Assembly (NCBI GenBank): GCA_905221605.1
Contig: CAJNDS010002346.1
Coordinates: 865,240-929,239 of the forward strand
DNA length: 64,000 nt
DNA from: Symbiodinium natans
Lineage: Eukaryota; Sar; Dinophyceae; Suessiales; Symbiodiniaceae
Direction of reading: 5' to 3'
The notes under the pieces are model-generated. The model did not search any database. It worked only from the letters and a program-made list of their open reading frames with translations, and was not told the origin of the DNA. Every line of letters begins with the position of its first letter. The first letter of the stretch is position 1. Positions 1 through 12,952 of this stretch are shown in pieces. Position numbers and translations under genes: made by a program.

Positions 1-1090
1 CCCGCGATATCACGTTGAGGTTGATGCCTGTGATGCCCAGGAGGCGGGGGTCCGCTGCCACTGTGTCATGCGCTGGTAGGCAGACCCTGTATCTCGTGAA
101 AGAAGGCTGGCAGATCTCCTGCCCCGTCGCGAAGTACTTGTAGTAGCAGGCCATGATGAGGCTCAGATCCGACCCGTCCGGGACATTGCACAAAATCCCA
201 CGGTTTTCGCGGGGCAGCCGCTTCGTCACCGAGGTGTCGGCTCCTGAGCCGAGAACTTTTGTGAGGAAGATGATCGCTTTCTGGCACACGGAGGTCGACC
301 CCGACGCTATGTCGCTCGCAGGGGTCAGGTGCCCGGAGAATTTCGGTGAGACATGGTCGGAGAGGATCACAGCCACGCAGTCCTTCCATTCCTGCGTATC
401 CAGCACTGCTCCAGTGGCCTGCCGGGCAAGTTTGGGTCTTCAAAGGTTCGGGGTTTGTCGGGTTTGAATTTTGGCCTGTCGAGTACTAGTCTTGATATTG
501 CTTAACCCACCCCTGCTACGACTGGCTTTGGGAACCCCATGTAGTACAACCGTTGCCATGCCCAAGGAAGAACTCTTGCACCGTGCCTGCGGCTGCTGGG
601 GCTGTGCATCCTCCTGCACGTCAACGCATTGCAGGCCCCTGACAGTGGCAACTGTTCATCTAAAATGAGCTCAGCACGTGGCTGCTTGCAGTGCTTCACG
701 GTGCTTGGCTTTAAAGCTGGAGCCGTGTGCTTTCGAGTTTCTTGTGAGTTGGGGTCTGGGAGCCCTGGTTTGCCGATCTTGTGCACATGTTGCCAGACAG
801 CTGAAGACATAGGCCCTCATGGCGAACACACACTGAGAAGCCAACGGGCTCTTCCAGGCGAGGGCGCCCTCCACGGAAGAGGTAAGGGTCGTGGACATCC
901 TCTGTGTCCTGCAGTCGAGGGCAATTTCAGCTGATTCCTGTTTCCGTGCCGCTCAGTTGAAAGAAGCAACAGACATCTTATCGCCCGCAGGCAAGTGAGT
1001 TCCGGATGCAAGTTGAAGAAAGGGGTCCAGCTCGTCTTTGCACGTCTGCTCCGTCACGGAGCAGCAGAGGAACAGCCACCAAAATGCCAT
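1..1090 (-). pseudogene. Array copy 1: signal-peptide start plus conserved exon, cut by window edge
   Basis: The ATG at 1,090 opens a 45-codon frame ending at 953: a hydrophobic start (MAFWWLFLCCSVTEQT) followed by polar residues. It is preceded by a CTTTCAG acceptor-like site that could accept a spliced leader or an intron junction. The conserved exon lies at about 88-420 and is open: it reads LDTQEWKDC, then SPKFSG, TPASDIASGST, VLGSGADTSVTKR, ILCNVPDGSDLSLIM and ends near PSFTRY. An upstream CTTGCCCGGCAG could be its acceptor. Compared with copy 2 it has one extra codon before LGSGAD, a frame-preserving change. Product unknown; a secreted or luminal Cys-containing protein is a guess. Confidence 0.4.
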
Positions 1091-1214
1091 GGCAGCTAGT
1101 CTGAAAGGTACGCGGGGCAGATATGCTGCAGTCAAATTCAGTTCCTCTTGTGGCATCGGCAAGTCTGGCAAGCACAGCAAGTACGGACAGATACAGAGAG
1201 AGATTGAGAGAGAG

Positions 1215-1750
<536 letters not shown>

Positions 1751-1869
1751 ACAAAACCAGAGATACTGACAAAGACTCATAACGCGCGCGGAGAACGAGA
1801 GCCCCCAAACCTTTCCCATGGTGCACATTGCCCGCCCCAACCCGGCTGCAACCCTCGCCGGCGCTGCCT

Positions 1870-4722
1870 GCATGTATGCTTTTTGAGGAGTTGATGCGCA
1901 GGTCTGGTTGAGGCGATCCGCGTAACGTTGAAATTACGATGACTTGCAATGTTTCTTCAATGGCTCCTTCTACTGGGGTCAACCCTGGACATTTGCTTTT
2001 CTGCACCAAGAGCCCAAGAGCCACCAAGCGCCCACAAGCATTCGAACCCCGGGCACTCTCGTGCTTTTCGTGAAGGTTCGGGGTTTCACGTGCAAAGACA
2101 AGGTGGACAGAGGCAGAACGCTAGCCTTTTTGGGCTCCTGGCGCTGTCGAGTGGGCAAATCTACCTTTGGCCCTGAGTTGTGGCCTGGTGCCGTTCCGTG
2201 CCCTTTCAGTCCTGCATAGTATGGAGTACCTCGCACATCTTCGCGCTTGTCCTCCAGAGACACGTCGAAGAGGATGGGCTCCTGGCGTGCCGGAGCCCCA
2301 TGAGCTACATTGAGCCACATGACTCCGCCGCCAGGGCGGAAGCATCGATGATTCGACACCATCCACGAGCCGGACACCCCGCAGCTGCACCGGGGGACGG
2401 AAGGCGGATGCGCTTGCAGTGCTGCTCGCAAATCAAGAAAAGCAAGACGCAGAGGGCGAGGAACACGCAGGAGCACCTCTTGCAACGCAAGCCCTCCGAA
2501 GTTGCTACCTCTGCTGCAATACAACAATGGCTACGCGGACGGCGCATCAACGTCACATCACTGTTCATAGAGATGGCCTGCGCCTGCTCTGCACTTTATG
2601 CCACTCCCGATCATGATCGCGCTGAGCCAGAAAGCCCACCAAGTAGATCCGAGGTCTGAATCATGACCGGGAAGCCATCCCGTGCAGAACCTCCAAAGTG
2701 CGCCATGCTACGCACTGATGAAAGCAACATAAAGCAACAACCCTAAACAGCAACAACTGAACCTGCAGATCTCGTGACTGAAAGCACAGCATAGCACAGC
2801 CACGCACCGCACGCCTCCACACCTCACGTCTTCTGCGATGCCACTCCTGCACTCGCATGCATGTTTTGGACTGCAAAAACTCTTCAGGACCGCATACAAT
2901 GCACACTTCCGTGGCTAGTGCAGGGATCACGTGCTTTTGCGCAAACGCCCCCACTCAGAGAAACGGACCGACCTCTGCGAATCCTCCTCTGGTTTGACAT
3001 CGTTTGATAACATTGCGACGTTCACAAAGCTCTCTTTTTTTTACATCATGGCGTGAGCTGTAATAACGGGGAAGCCTGTGTCCGCAAAATGTTTAGGTCC
3101 GCAAAATGTTTAGGTCGTCGGAATGGGAGATCCAACCAGAATACATGCCAAATTCACTCCACATCTCTCAGATGCAAGTGGCACAAACTGAGAGACGCTG
3201 TGCAGTAAGCACCTGCAAGACAAAGATGCGGCAACAAATTCATGAGCACATACAGCCAGATAATACGGGCAAAGCTTCCGAATGTCCCTCGTCCCTGCGA
3301 AATGATGCTAACGGAATTGCGTCCAGAAAAAACAGAAGAAGACAGGAAAAACGCAACATCAAAACGCCTAGCAAGCGCCTTGCAACACCAAGTACATTGG
3401 TTCGTGCAGCACCACTCGGAGCCCGCGATATCACGTTGAGGTTGATGCCTGTGATGCCCAGGAGGCGGGGGTCCGCTGCCACTGTGTCATGCGCTGGTAG
3501 GCAGACCCTGTATCTCGTGAAAGAAGGCTGGCAGATCTGCTGCCCCGTCGAGTACTTGTAGTAGCAGACCATGATGAGGCTCAGATCCGACCCGTCCGGG
3601 ACATTGCACAAAATCCCACGATTTTCGCAGGACAGTCGCTTGGTCACCGACGTGTCGGCTCCTGAGCCGAGATTTGTGAGGAAGATGATCGCTTTCCGGC
3701 ACGCGGAGGTCGACCCCGCGGCTATGTCGCTCGCAGGGGTCAGGCGCCCGGAGAATTTCGGTGAGACATGGTCGGAGAGGATCACAGCCACGCAGTCCTT
3801 CCGGTCCTGCGTATCCAGCACTGCTCCAGTCGCCTGCCGGGCAAGTTTTGGGTCTTCAAAGGTGTTCGGGTTTTCGGCACTCACGCTCGCACACGGCAGG
3901 CAGGCTCGGGTTTGATTTTTGGGTTGTCAAGGAACTGCCTTGACATGTCGTAACAAGAAGGAGACAAGCGAAACTCTTACCAGACCCTATCCTGCTACGA
4001 CTGGTTTTGGGAACCCCATGTAGTACATGTAGTATATGCCGTTTGCCCTTTTGTTCGAGTTCCTGTGCTAAGCCTGTGTTTCACTGGTCAAAGCAATTTA
4101 AACTGGCCCACACGCTTGCAACTAAGCCTGTGTTTCGCACTGGTCAAGGTCATTTAAAGTACTCCACACGAGCTGCCAGCAGAGTCTGCAACCGTTGCCA
4201 TGCCCAAGGAAGAACGCTTGCACCGTGCCTGGGGCTGCTGGGGCTGTGCATCCTGCTGCGCATCAACGAAGCGCAGGCCCCTGACAGTGGCAAACGGTTG
4301 ACTTGACATGAGCTCAGCACGCGGCTGCTTGCAGTGCTTCACGGTGCTTGGCTTTCATAAAGCTGGAGCCGTGTGCTCTCGATTTCTTGTGATGTGGCGT
4401 CTAGGCCCTGGTTTGCCGATCTTGTGCAATGTTGCCGGACAGCTGAAGGCTTAGGCCCTCATGGCGAGAACTCACTGAGAAGCCAACACGCTCTTCCAGG
4501 CGAGGTCGCCCTCCACGAAAAAGGTAAGGATCATGGACATCCTCTGTGTCCTGCAGTGGAGAGCAGTTTCAGCTGGTTCCAATTGGTGCCACTTAGTGCT
4601 TGCAAATACCCATCTTATTGTCAGTCAGTTCTGGATGCAAGTAGGAGAAGAAGCCGCTCCTTCTCGTCTGTGTACGTCTGCTCCGTCACGGAGCAGCATA
4701 AGAAAAGCCACCAAAACGCCAT
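1870..4722 (-). pseudogene. Array copy 2, longest conserved frame
   Basis: The ATG at 4,722 gives a 33-codon start (MAFWWLFLCCSVTEQTYTDE...), stop at 4,621. The conserved exon lies at about 3,508-3,836 and is open within a 214-codon frame from 3,884 to 3,240. Its Cys residues are in KDC, CRK, CEN, CNV, CYY and QQIC. Further minus-strand segments shared with other copies lie at 2,230-2,350 (NVAHGAPARQEPILF, then SLEDKREDVRGTPYYAGL) and 2,030-2,140 (KPRTFTKSTRVPGVRMLVG). An AG|GTACTC site after KREDVR is present in most copies and could be a donor. Whether these pieces form one spliced gene cannot be shown from sequence alone. Homology not recognised. Confidence 0.4.
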
Positions 4723-6837
4723 GGCAGCGATTTGGAAAGGTAAGCGGGGCCAGCGGGGCCGATACGCTGCAGTCAGCTTCAGTTCCGCCGCGTCTACGAG
4801 GACATGCAGCATCGAAGCAAGGCGAGAGAGAGAGAGGGAGACACTACGTCGTCGTTGCCCATGTCAAGGGCATCTCAAGAGGGGGGTAACATAACCAACT
4901 GCTGCCGACAGGTTCCCCAAAAACTCACGAGAGTTCTGAAACGCAACAAGCTGTGCAAAGCTGCAGCTTGAACGACAGACCTCACCCCTTTTTGCCTGTG
5001 TGAGGCACGCAACTGGTGATGTGGGTGTTGGCATCTCTTCCCCCTCACAAGATTGCGAGGTCCCAGGTTCCCGAAACACCCGGCCCAGATTGAGGCTGGC
5101 TTTTGCTTAGGCTTCGGAAAGGGCCTATGAATGTTCAAGAACATGAAAGCAGCGGCGCAACGCAGCCTTAAAGCGATTTGTGTGGGGCGCCATTGGCGCA
5201 AGCTGCCCATCCGCAGCATGGAGAAGGTGCTGACGTACGAGACTTACGCGCAGATCCGCCGCCCCCAGAGGCTGTGTGTGCTGAGCCTGTACAACGAAAC
5301 ATCCACGGCATTCCACGGTAAGATTCTTTTTCGCACTCGCATCGTCTAGTTTATCTTGCTTGATGGTGCCAAGACGAGGAGCACAAGCCCTGAATGCATG
5401 CACAGCAGCACAAGCATTGACCTAGACCTGCAAGATTCACGTGAAGCTGCCCATCGCGCCCCCGGGTTCTCAAGCTTGCTGGTCGCCAGGCAAAAACTCA
5501 TGGCAAAAAGCATGAGAAAAACCCAGAAATTACTAGCACTGGTCTTTTGGGCTCGTGGCTAGAGCAAGCGCCCTTTGATTTGGTACTTTGTTCCCTCCCC
5601 CTCCCTCCTTCTCGCCCCTCCCCCACCCACCCCCTGCACCCGCCCCCTCTGATGCGCGGGCCTGGCCAAGGCGATCCGCGTAGCGTGAACATTACGCTCA
5701 CTTGTAGTTTTTCTTTTCTGTGCCACCAGGCGCCCACAAGCACTCGAAGCCTAGGCACTCTCGTACTTCTCGTGAGGGTTCAGGGTTTCGTGTGAGAAGA
5801 GAAGGTGGACAGAGGCAGAACGCTAGCCTTTTTGGGCTCCTGGCGCTGTCGCTCCACAAGGCTGTCTTTGGCGCTGGTGGCCTGGTGCCGTTACCTGCCC
5901 TCCAGTCCTGCGTAGTATGGAGTACCTTAAGCATCTTCACGCTTGTCCTCCAGAGACACGTTGAAATGGATGGGCTCCTGGCATGCCAGAGCCACATGAG
6001 CCACATTGAGCCACGTGACTCCGCCGCCAGGGCCGCAGCATCGATCTTCGATACCCACATCCACGAGCCGGACCCCTGCAGCTGTGCCAGGGGGCGGAGG
6101 CAGGCAAAAGGCGGACGAGCTAGCAGAGCTGCTCACAATTTGGATGCCGAAGGCCGCGCAGAGGGACGTTGCAGACAATCCCACAGTTTTCGCAGGACCG
6201 TCGCTTCGTCACCGTGGTGTCGGCTCCTGAGCCCAAGGCATCTGTGAACATGGTGGCAAAGGCCGTTTCGAAGCGATCTTGTCATCCGTACCGCCTGAAG
6301 TTCTGTTCATTCAGCCATCTCCTGAGGCCGCTGCGATTGGTGTCGCTCGCGGGGGTCAGGCGCCCGGAGAACTTCGATGAAACATGGTCGAAGGGGATCA
6401 CAGCCACGCAGTCCTTCCAGTCCTGGGTATCCAGCACGGCTCTCGTCGCCTGCCGGGAAAGTTTGGGTCTTCAAAGAGTCAGGGTTTGTCGTCGCTCACG
6501 CTCGCACACTGCAGGCGGGGTCGAACTTGATTTTCGGGCTGTCAAGTAACCAGCAGTGACATGTCGTAGCAAGAACGAGACAAGCAAAGCTCTTACTAAG
6601 CCCACCCCTGCTACGACCGGCTTTGGGAACCCCATGTGGTGTATGTTGTTTGCCTTTTTTTCACGGGTCAACGTAAATTTAAGGCACATTCTCCAACCGT
6701 TGCCATGCCCAAGGAAGAACGCTTGCACCGTGCCTGCTGGCGCTGTGCATCCTCCTGCGCATCAACGAAGCGGAGGCCCCTGACAGTGGCAACTGTTGAC
6801 TTGACATGAGCTCAGCATGCGGCTGCTTGCAGTGCCG
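4340..6837. repeat. 2.5-kb unit A1
   Basis: First of two nearly identical consecutive units. From its first base it matches position + 2,498 almost base for base, including a pyrimidine-rich tract at about 5,580-5,655. The unit ends just before the next occurrence of the CCGTGCTTGGCTTTCATAAAGC block. Near identity implies recent duplication or conversion. Confidence 0.85.
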
Positions 6838-7220
6838 CACCGTGCTTGGCTTTCATAAAGCTGGAGCCGTGTGCTCTCGATTTCTTGTGATGTGGCGTCT
6901 AGGCCCTGGTTTGCCGATCTTGCGCAATGTTGCCGGACAGCTGAAGGCTCAGGCCCTCATGGCGAGAACTCACTGAGAAGCCAACATGCTCTTCCAGGCG
7001 AGGTCGCCCTCCACGAAAAAGGTAAGGATCATGGACATCCTCTGTGTCCTGCAGTGGAGAGCAGTTGCAGCTGGTTCCAATTGGTGCCACTTAGTGTTTG
7101 CAAATACCCATCTTATTGTCAGTCAGTTCTGGATGCAAGTACAAAAAGAAGCGGCTCCTTCTCGTCTGTGTACGTCTGCTCCGTCACGGAGCAGCATAAG
7201 AAAAGCCACCAAAACGCCAT
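5120..7220 (-). pseudogene. Array copy 3
   Basis: The ATG at 7,220 opens MAFWWLFLCCSVTEQTYTDEKEP, stop at 7,119. The conserved exon at about 6,170-6,455 keeps its ends (LDTQDWKDC..VSSKFSG and TVTKRRSCENCGIVCNV). Its middle is replaced by an unrelated segment after TPASDTNRSG that runs into a stop, so this copy cannot make the full domain. The NVAHVALA segment is at about 5,900-6,040 and is followed by an in-frame TAA. Confidence 0.35.
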
Positions 7221-9284
7221 GGCAGCGATTTGGAAAGGTAAGCGGGGCCAGCGGGGCCGATACGCTGCAGTCAGCTTCAGTTCCGCCGCGTCTACGAGGA
7301 CATGCAGCATCGAAGCAAGGCGAGAGAGAGAGAGGGAGACACTACGTCGTCGTTGCCCATGTCAAGGGCATCTCAAGAGGGGGGTAACATAACCAACTGC
7401 TGCCGACAGGTTCCCCAAAAACTCACGAGAGTTCTGAAACGCAACAAGCTGTGCAAAGCTGCAGCTTGAACGACAGACCTCACCCCTTTTTGCCTGTGTG
7501 AGGCACGCAACTGGTGATGTGGGTGTTGGCATCTCTTCCCCCTCACAAGATTGCGAGGTCCCAGGTTCCCGAAACACCCGGCCCAGATTGAGGCTGGCTT
7601 TTGCTTAGGCTTCGGAAAGGGCCTATGAATGTTCAAGAACATGAAAGCAGCGGCGCAACGCAGCCTTAAAGCGATTTGTGTGGGGCGCCATTGGCGCAAG
7701 CTGCCCATCCGCAGCATGGAGAAGGTGCTGACGTACGAGACTTACGCGCAGATCCGCCGCCCCCAGAGGCTGTGTGTGCTGAGCCTGTACAACGAAACAT
7801 CCACGGCATTCCACGGTAAGATTCTTTTTCGCACTCGCATCGTCTAGTTTATCTTGCTTGATGGTGCCAAGACGAGGAGCACAAGCCCTGAATGCATGCA
7901 CAGCAGCACAAGCATTGACCTAGACCTGCAAGATTCACGTGAAGCTGCCCATCGCGCCCCCGGGTTCTCAAGCTTGCTGGTCGCCAGGCAAAAACTCATG
8001 GCAAAAAGCATGAGAAAAACCCAGAAATTACTAGCACTGGTCTTTTGGGCTCGTGGCTAGAGCAAGCGCCCTTTGATTTGGTACTTTGTTCCCTCCCCCT
8101 CCCTCCTTCTCGCCCCTCCCCCACCCACCCCCTGCACCCGCCCCCTCTGATGCGCGGGCCTGGCCAAGGCGATCCGCGTAGCGTGAACATTACGCTCACT
8201 TGTAGTTTTTCTTTTCTGTGCCACCAGGCGCCCACAAGCACTCGAAGCCTAGGCACTCTCGTACTTCTCGTGAGGGTTCAGGGTTTCGTGTGAGAAGAGA
8301 AGGTGGACAGAGGCAGAACGCTAGCCTTTTTGGGCTCCTGGCGCTGTCGCTCCACAAGGCTGTCTTTGGCGCTGGTGGCCTGGTGCCGTTACCTGCCCTC
8401 CAGTCCTGCGTAGTATGGAGTACCTTACGCATCTTCACGCTTGTCCTCCAGAGACACGTTGAAATGGATGGGCTCCTGGCGTGCCAGAGCCACATGAGCC
8501 ACATTGAGCCACGTGACTCCGCCGCCAGGGCCGCAGCATCGATCTTCGATACCCACATCCACGAGCCGGACCCCTGCAGCTGTGCCAGGGGGCGGAGGCA
8601 GGCAAAAGGCGGACGAGCTAGCAGAGCTGCTCACAATTTGGATGCCGAAGGCCGCGCAGAGGGACGTTGCAGACAATCCCACAGTTTTCGCAGGACCGTC
8701 GCTTCGTCACCGTGGTGTCGGCTCCTGAGCCCAAGGCATCTGTGAACATGGTGGCAAAGGCCGTTTCGAAGCGATCTTGTCATCCGTACCGCCTGAAGTT
8801 CTGTTCATTCAGCCATCTCCTGAGGCCGCTGCGATTGGTGTCGCTCGCGGGGGTCAGGCGCCCGGAGTCTTGTGGTGAAACATAGTCGCAGCACTGCTCC
8901 TGTCGCCTGCCGGGCAAGTTTTGGGTCTTCAAAGGGTGAGGGTTTGTCGTCACTCACGCTCGCACACTGCAGGCGGGGTCGAACTTGATTTTGGGGCTGT
9001 CAAGTAACCAGCAGTGACATGTCGGAGCAAGAACGAGACAAGCAAAGCTCTTACTAAGCCCACCCCTGCTACGACCGGCTTCGGGAACCCCATGTGGTAT
9101 ATGTTGTTTGCCTTTTTTTCACGGGTCAACGTAAATTTAAGGCACATTCTCCAACCGTTGCCATGCCCAAGGAAGCCTGCTGGCGCTGTGCATCCTCCTG
9201 CGCATCAACGAAGCGGAGGCCCCTGACAGTGGCAACTGTTGACTTGACATGAGCTCAGCATGCGGCTGCTTGCAGTGCCGCACC
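6838..9284. repeat. 2.5-kb unit A2
   Basis: Near-identical to unit A1 up to about 8,868. It then lacks about 35 bp (after CGCCCGGAG, near 8,870-8,890) and further down lacks a short stretch near 9,176, giving a 2,447-bp unit. Confidence 0.85.
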
Positions 9285-9663
9285 GTGCTTGGCTTTCATA
9301 AAGCTGGAGCCGTGTGCTCTCGATTTCTTGTGATGTGGCGTCTAGGCCCTGGTTTGCCGATCTTGCGCAATGTTGCCGGACAGCTGAAGGCTCAGGCCCT
9401 CATGGCGAGAACTCACTGAGAAGCCAACATGCTCTTCCAGGCGAGGTCGCCCTCCACGAAAAAGGTAAGGATCATGGACATCCTCTGTGTCCTGCAGTGG
9501 AGAGCAGTTGCAGCTGGTTCCAATTGGTGCCACTTAGTGTTTGCAAATACCCATCTTATTGTCAGTCAGTTCTGGATGCAAGTACAAAAAGAAGCGGCTC
9601 CTTCTCGTCTGTGTACGTCTGCTCCATCACGGAGCAGCATAAGAAAAGCCACCAAAACGCCAT
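7620..9663 (-). pseudogene. Array copy 4
   Basis: The ATG at 9,663 opens MAFWWLFLCCSVMEQTYTDE (a T-to-M change relative to the other copies), stop at 9,562. The conserved exon, at about 8,668-8,915, carries the same foreign middle as copy 3 and also lost part of the KDC..VILFDHVSP stretch. Clearly non-functional for that domain. Confidence 0.35.
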
Positions 9664-10069
9664 GGCAGCGATTTGGAAAGGTAAGCGGGGCCAGCGGGGC
9701 CGATACGCTGCAGTCAGCTTCAGTTCCGCCGCGTCTACGAGGACATGCAGCATCGAAGCAAGGCGGGCAGAGAGAGAGAGAGAGGGAGACACTACGTCGT
9801 TGCCCATGTCAAGGGCATCTCAAGAGGGGGGTAACATAACCAACTGCTGCCGACAGGTTCCCCAAAAACTCACGAGAGTTCTGAAACGCAACAAGCTGTG
9901 CAAAGCTGCAGCTTGAACGACAGACCTCACCCCTTTTTGCCTGTGTGAGGCACGCAACTGGTGATGTGGGTGTTGGCATCTCTTCCCCCTCACAAGATTG
10001 CGAGGTCCCAGGTTCCCGAAACACCCGGCCCAGATTGAGGCTGGCTTTTGCTTAGGCTTCGGAAAGGGC

Positions 10070-12210
10070 CTATGAATGTTCAAGAACATGAAAGCAGCGG
10101 CGCAACGCAGCCTTAAAGCGATTTGTGTGGGGCGCCATTGGCGCAAGCTGCCCATCCGCAGCATGGAGAAGGTGCTGACGTACGAGACTTACGCGCAGAT
10201 CCGCCGCCCCCAGAGGCTGTGTGTGCTGAGCCTGTACAACGAAACATCCACGGCATTCCACGGTAAGATTCTTTTTCGCACTCGCATCGTCTAGTTTATC
10301 TTGCTTGATGGTGCCAAGACGAGGAGCACAAGCCCTGAATGCATGCACAGCAGCACAAGCATTGACCTAGACCTGCAAGATTCACGTGAAGCTGCCCATC
10401 GCGCCCCCGGGTTCTCAAGCTTGCTGGTCGCCAGGCAAAAACTCATGGCAAAAAGCATGAGAAAAACCCAGAAATTACTAGCACTGGTCTTTTGGGCTCG
10501 TGGCTAGAGCAAGCGCCCTTTGATTTGGTACTTTGTTCCCTCCCCCTCCCTCCTTCTCGCCCCTCCCCCACCCACCCCCTGCACCCGCCCCCTCTGATGC
10601 GCGGGCCTGGCCAAGGCGATCCGCGTAGCGTGAACATTACGCTCACTTGTAGTTTTTCTTTTCTGTGCCACCAGGCGCCCACAAGCACTCGAAGCCTAGG
10701 CACTCTCGTACTTCTCGTGAGGGTTCAGGGTTTCGTGTGAGAAGAGAAGGTGGACAGAGGCAGAACGCTAGCCTTTTTGGGCTCCTGGCGCTGTCGACTG
10801 GGCAAATCTTATGCGCCCTCCAGTCCTGCGTCGTCCGGAGTACCTTACGCATCTTCACGCTTGTCCTCCAGAGACACGTCGAAGAGGATGGGCTCCTGGC
10901 GTGCCAGAGCCACATGAGCCACATTGAGCCACGTGACTCCGCCGCCAATAATCACTCACCACATCCACGAGCCGGACCCCGCAGCTGCACCAAGGGACGG
11001 AGCACCACTCGGAGCCCGCGATCAGTTGAGGTCCCTGCATGTGACGCCCAAGCATCGGGATTCCACTGCCACTGCGTCATGCGCTGGTAGCCACACTACA
11101 CATAGTTTTGTGCTTGTGACCGCGTCACTGTAGCTTGCCAAAGAAGGCTGGCAGATCTCCTGCCCCGTGGCGCGAAGTACTCACAGTAACTAGCCAAGAT
11201 GAGGCTCAGATCCGATCCGTCCCGGACAGTGCAGAAAATCCTACGGTTTTCGCAGGACGTTTCCTCACCGAGGCGTCGGCTCCCTGAGCCATATGTAAAC
11301 GTGAGGGGGACCGCTTTCTGGCACATGGAGGTCGACCCCGCGGCTATGTCGCTCGCAGGAGTCAGGCACCCGGAGAATGTCGGTGAAACACCATGGTTGA
11401 AGAGGATCACAGCCGCGCAGTCCTTCTTGGTCTGCGCATCCAGCACTGCTAACGTCGCCTGCCGGGCAAGCTTTGGGTCTTCAAAGGTTCAAGGTTCTTC
11501 GTCGCTCACGCTCGCACGCGGCCAGCACGTCAAGGTTTTGCCTTTTGAGCTGTCAAGTACTAGCCTTGAAATGTCGTAACAAGAACGAGACAAGCAAAGC
11601 TCTTCCTAAACCCACCCCTGCTACGACCGCTTTTGGGAACCCCATGTAGTGTGTGTTGTTTGCCCTTTTGTTCACTGGTCAGCGTAAGCCCTTTTGTTCA
11701 CTGGTCAACGTAATTTTAAGTGCCCCACACTAGCTTGCAGCACATTCTGGAACTGTTGCCACGCCCAAGGAAGAACGCTTGCACCGTGCCTGCTGGGGCT
11801 GTGCATCCTCCTGCGCCTCAACGGAGTGGCGGCCCCTGACAGTGGCAAATGGTTGACTTGACATGAGCTCAGCATGCAGCTGTTTGCAGTGTTTCACGGT
11901 GGCGCAATGCTGCCGGACAGCTAAAGCCATAGGCCCTCAAGGCGAGAACTCACTGAGAAGCCAACACGCTCTTCCAGGCGAGGGCGCCCTCCACGGAACA
12001 GATATGGATCAAGGGCATCCTCTGTGTCCTGCTGTGGAGGAAATTTCAGCTGGTTCCTCTTTCTGTGCCGCTCAGTTGAAGGCAGCAACAGACATCTTAT
12101 CGCCCGGAGGCAAGTCAGTTTTGGGAGTTGACGAAAAAAAGCGGCTCCTGCTCCTCTTTGCAAGTCTGCTCCGTTACGGAGCAGCACAGGAACAGCCACC
12201 AAATATCCAT
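10070..12210 (-). pseudogene. Array copy 5 (hybrid between the two unit types)
   Basis: The ATG at 12,210 opens a 31-codon frame MDIWWLFLCCSVTEQTCKEEQ, a variant of MAFWW, stop near 12,115. The conserved exon lies at about 11,130-11,460. It starts in frame (LDAQTKKDCAAVILFNHGVSPTFSG), then small indels after the CQKA stretch move the SGADTSVTK part into another frame. Downstream of about 10,790 the sequence switches from the 2.16-kb unit type to the 2.5-kb type, so an ancestral crossover lies there. Confidence 0.35.
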
Positions 12211-12952
12211 GGCAGCGATTCTGAAAAGGTCAGCGGGGGCCGATATGCTGCAGTCAGCTTCAGCTCTTCAAGCGATTTGTGTGGGAGTGTGGGTTGTCGA
12301 GACCTGGGCGCCACTGACGCAAGCTGCCCATCTGCAACATGAACAGGGTGCTGATGCACGAGCGTCCGCAGATCCCCACCCCCAGAGGCTTTGTCTGCTG
12401 AGTCTGTACAAGCAAACATCCACGCCGTTCCATGGTAAGTTTCTTTGCGCACCTCGCATCGTCTTGTTTATCTTGCGCAATTTTGCCGCAACGCGGAGCA
12501 CACAAGCCCTGGACGCACGCACAACACCACCGTTTACCTCTCAAGACCTGCAAAAACTGACGTGAAGCCGCCCGTTGCGCAAGCTTGCTGGATGGCAGAC
12601 AACAAGACATGGCTAAAAGCATGAGAAAAAGATCACCATCACTTGTCATTTGGGCTCACGATGGCTCACGGCCTTGCGGCACCCTCGCCGGCGCTGCCTG
12701 CATGTATGATTTTTGGCGAGCTGATGCGCAGGCCCTGGCCGAGGCGATCCGCGCAGCGTGAAAATTACGATCACTTGTGTTTTCTTCAATGGCTCCTTCA
12801 TGCTCCTTCTAACGGGGTCAACCCTGGATATTCTCGCTGTTCTGCACAAAGAGCCCCAAGACGCTCTCGTACTTTTCGTGAGGGTTCAGGGTTGCGTGCG
12901 AAAAGAAAAGGTGGAAAGAGGCAGACCGCTAGCCTGTTTTGGGCTCCTGGCG
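10791..12952. repeat. 2.16-kb unit C1
   Basis: Starts at the CTGTCGACTGGGC block, which recurs at 12,953, 15,113 and 17,244. Near-identical to C2 and C3 with scattered substitutions. It contains the MDIWW-type start and the frameshifted version of the conserved exon. Confidence 0.85.
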
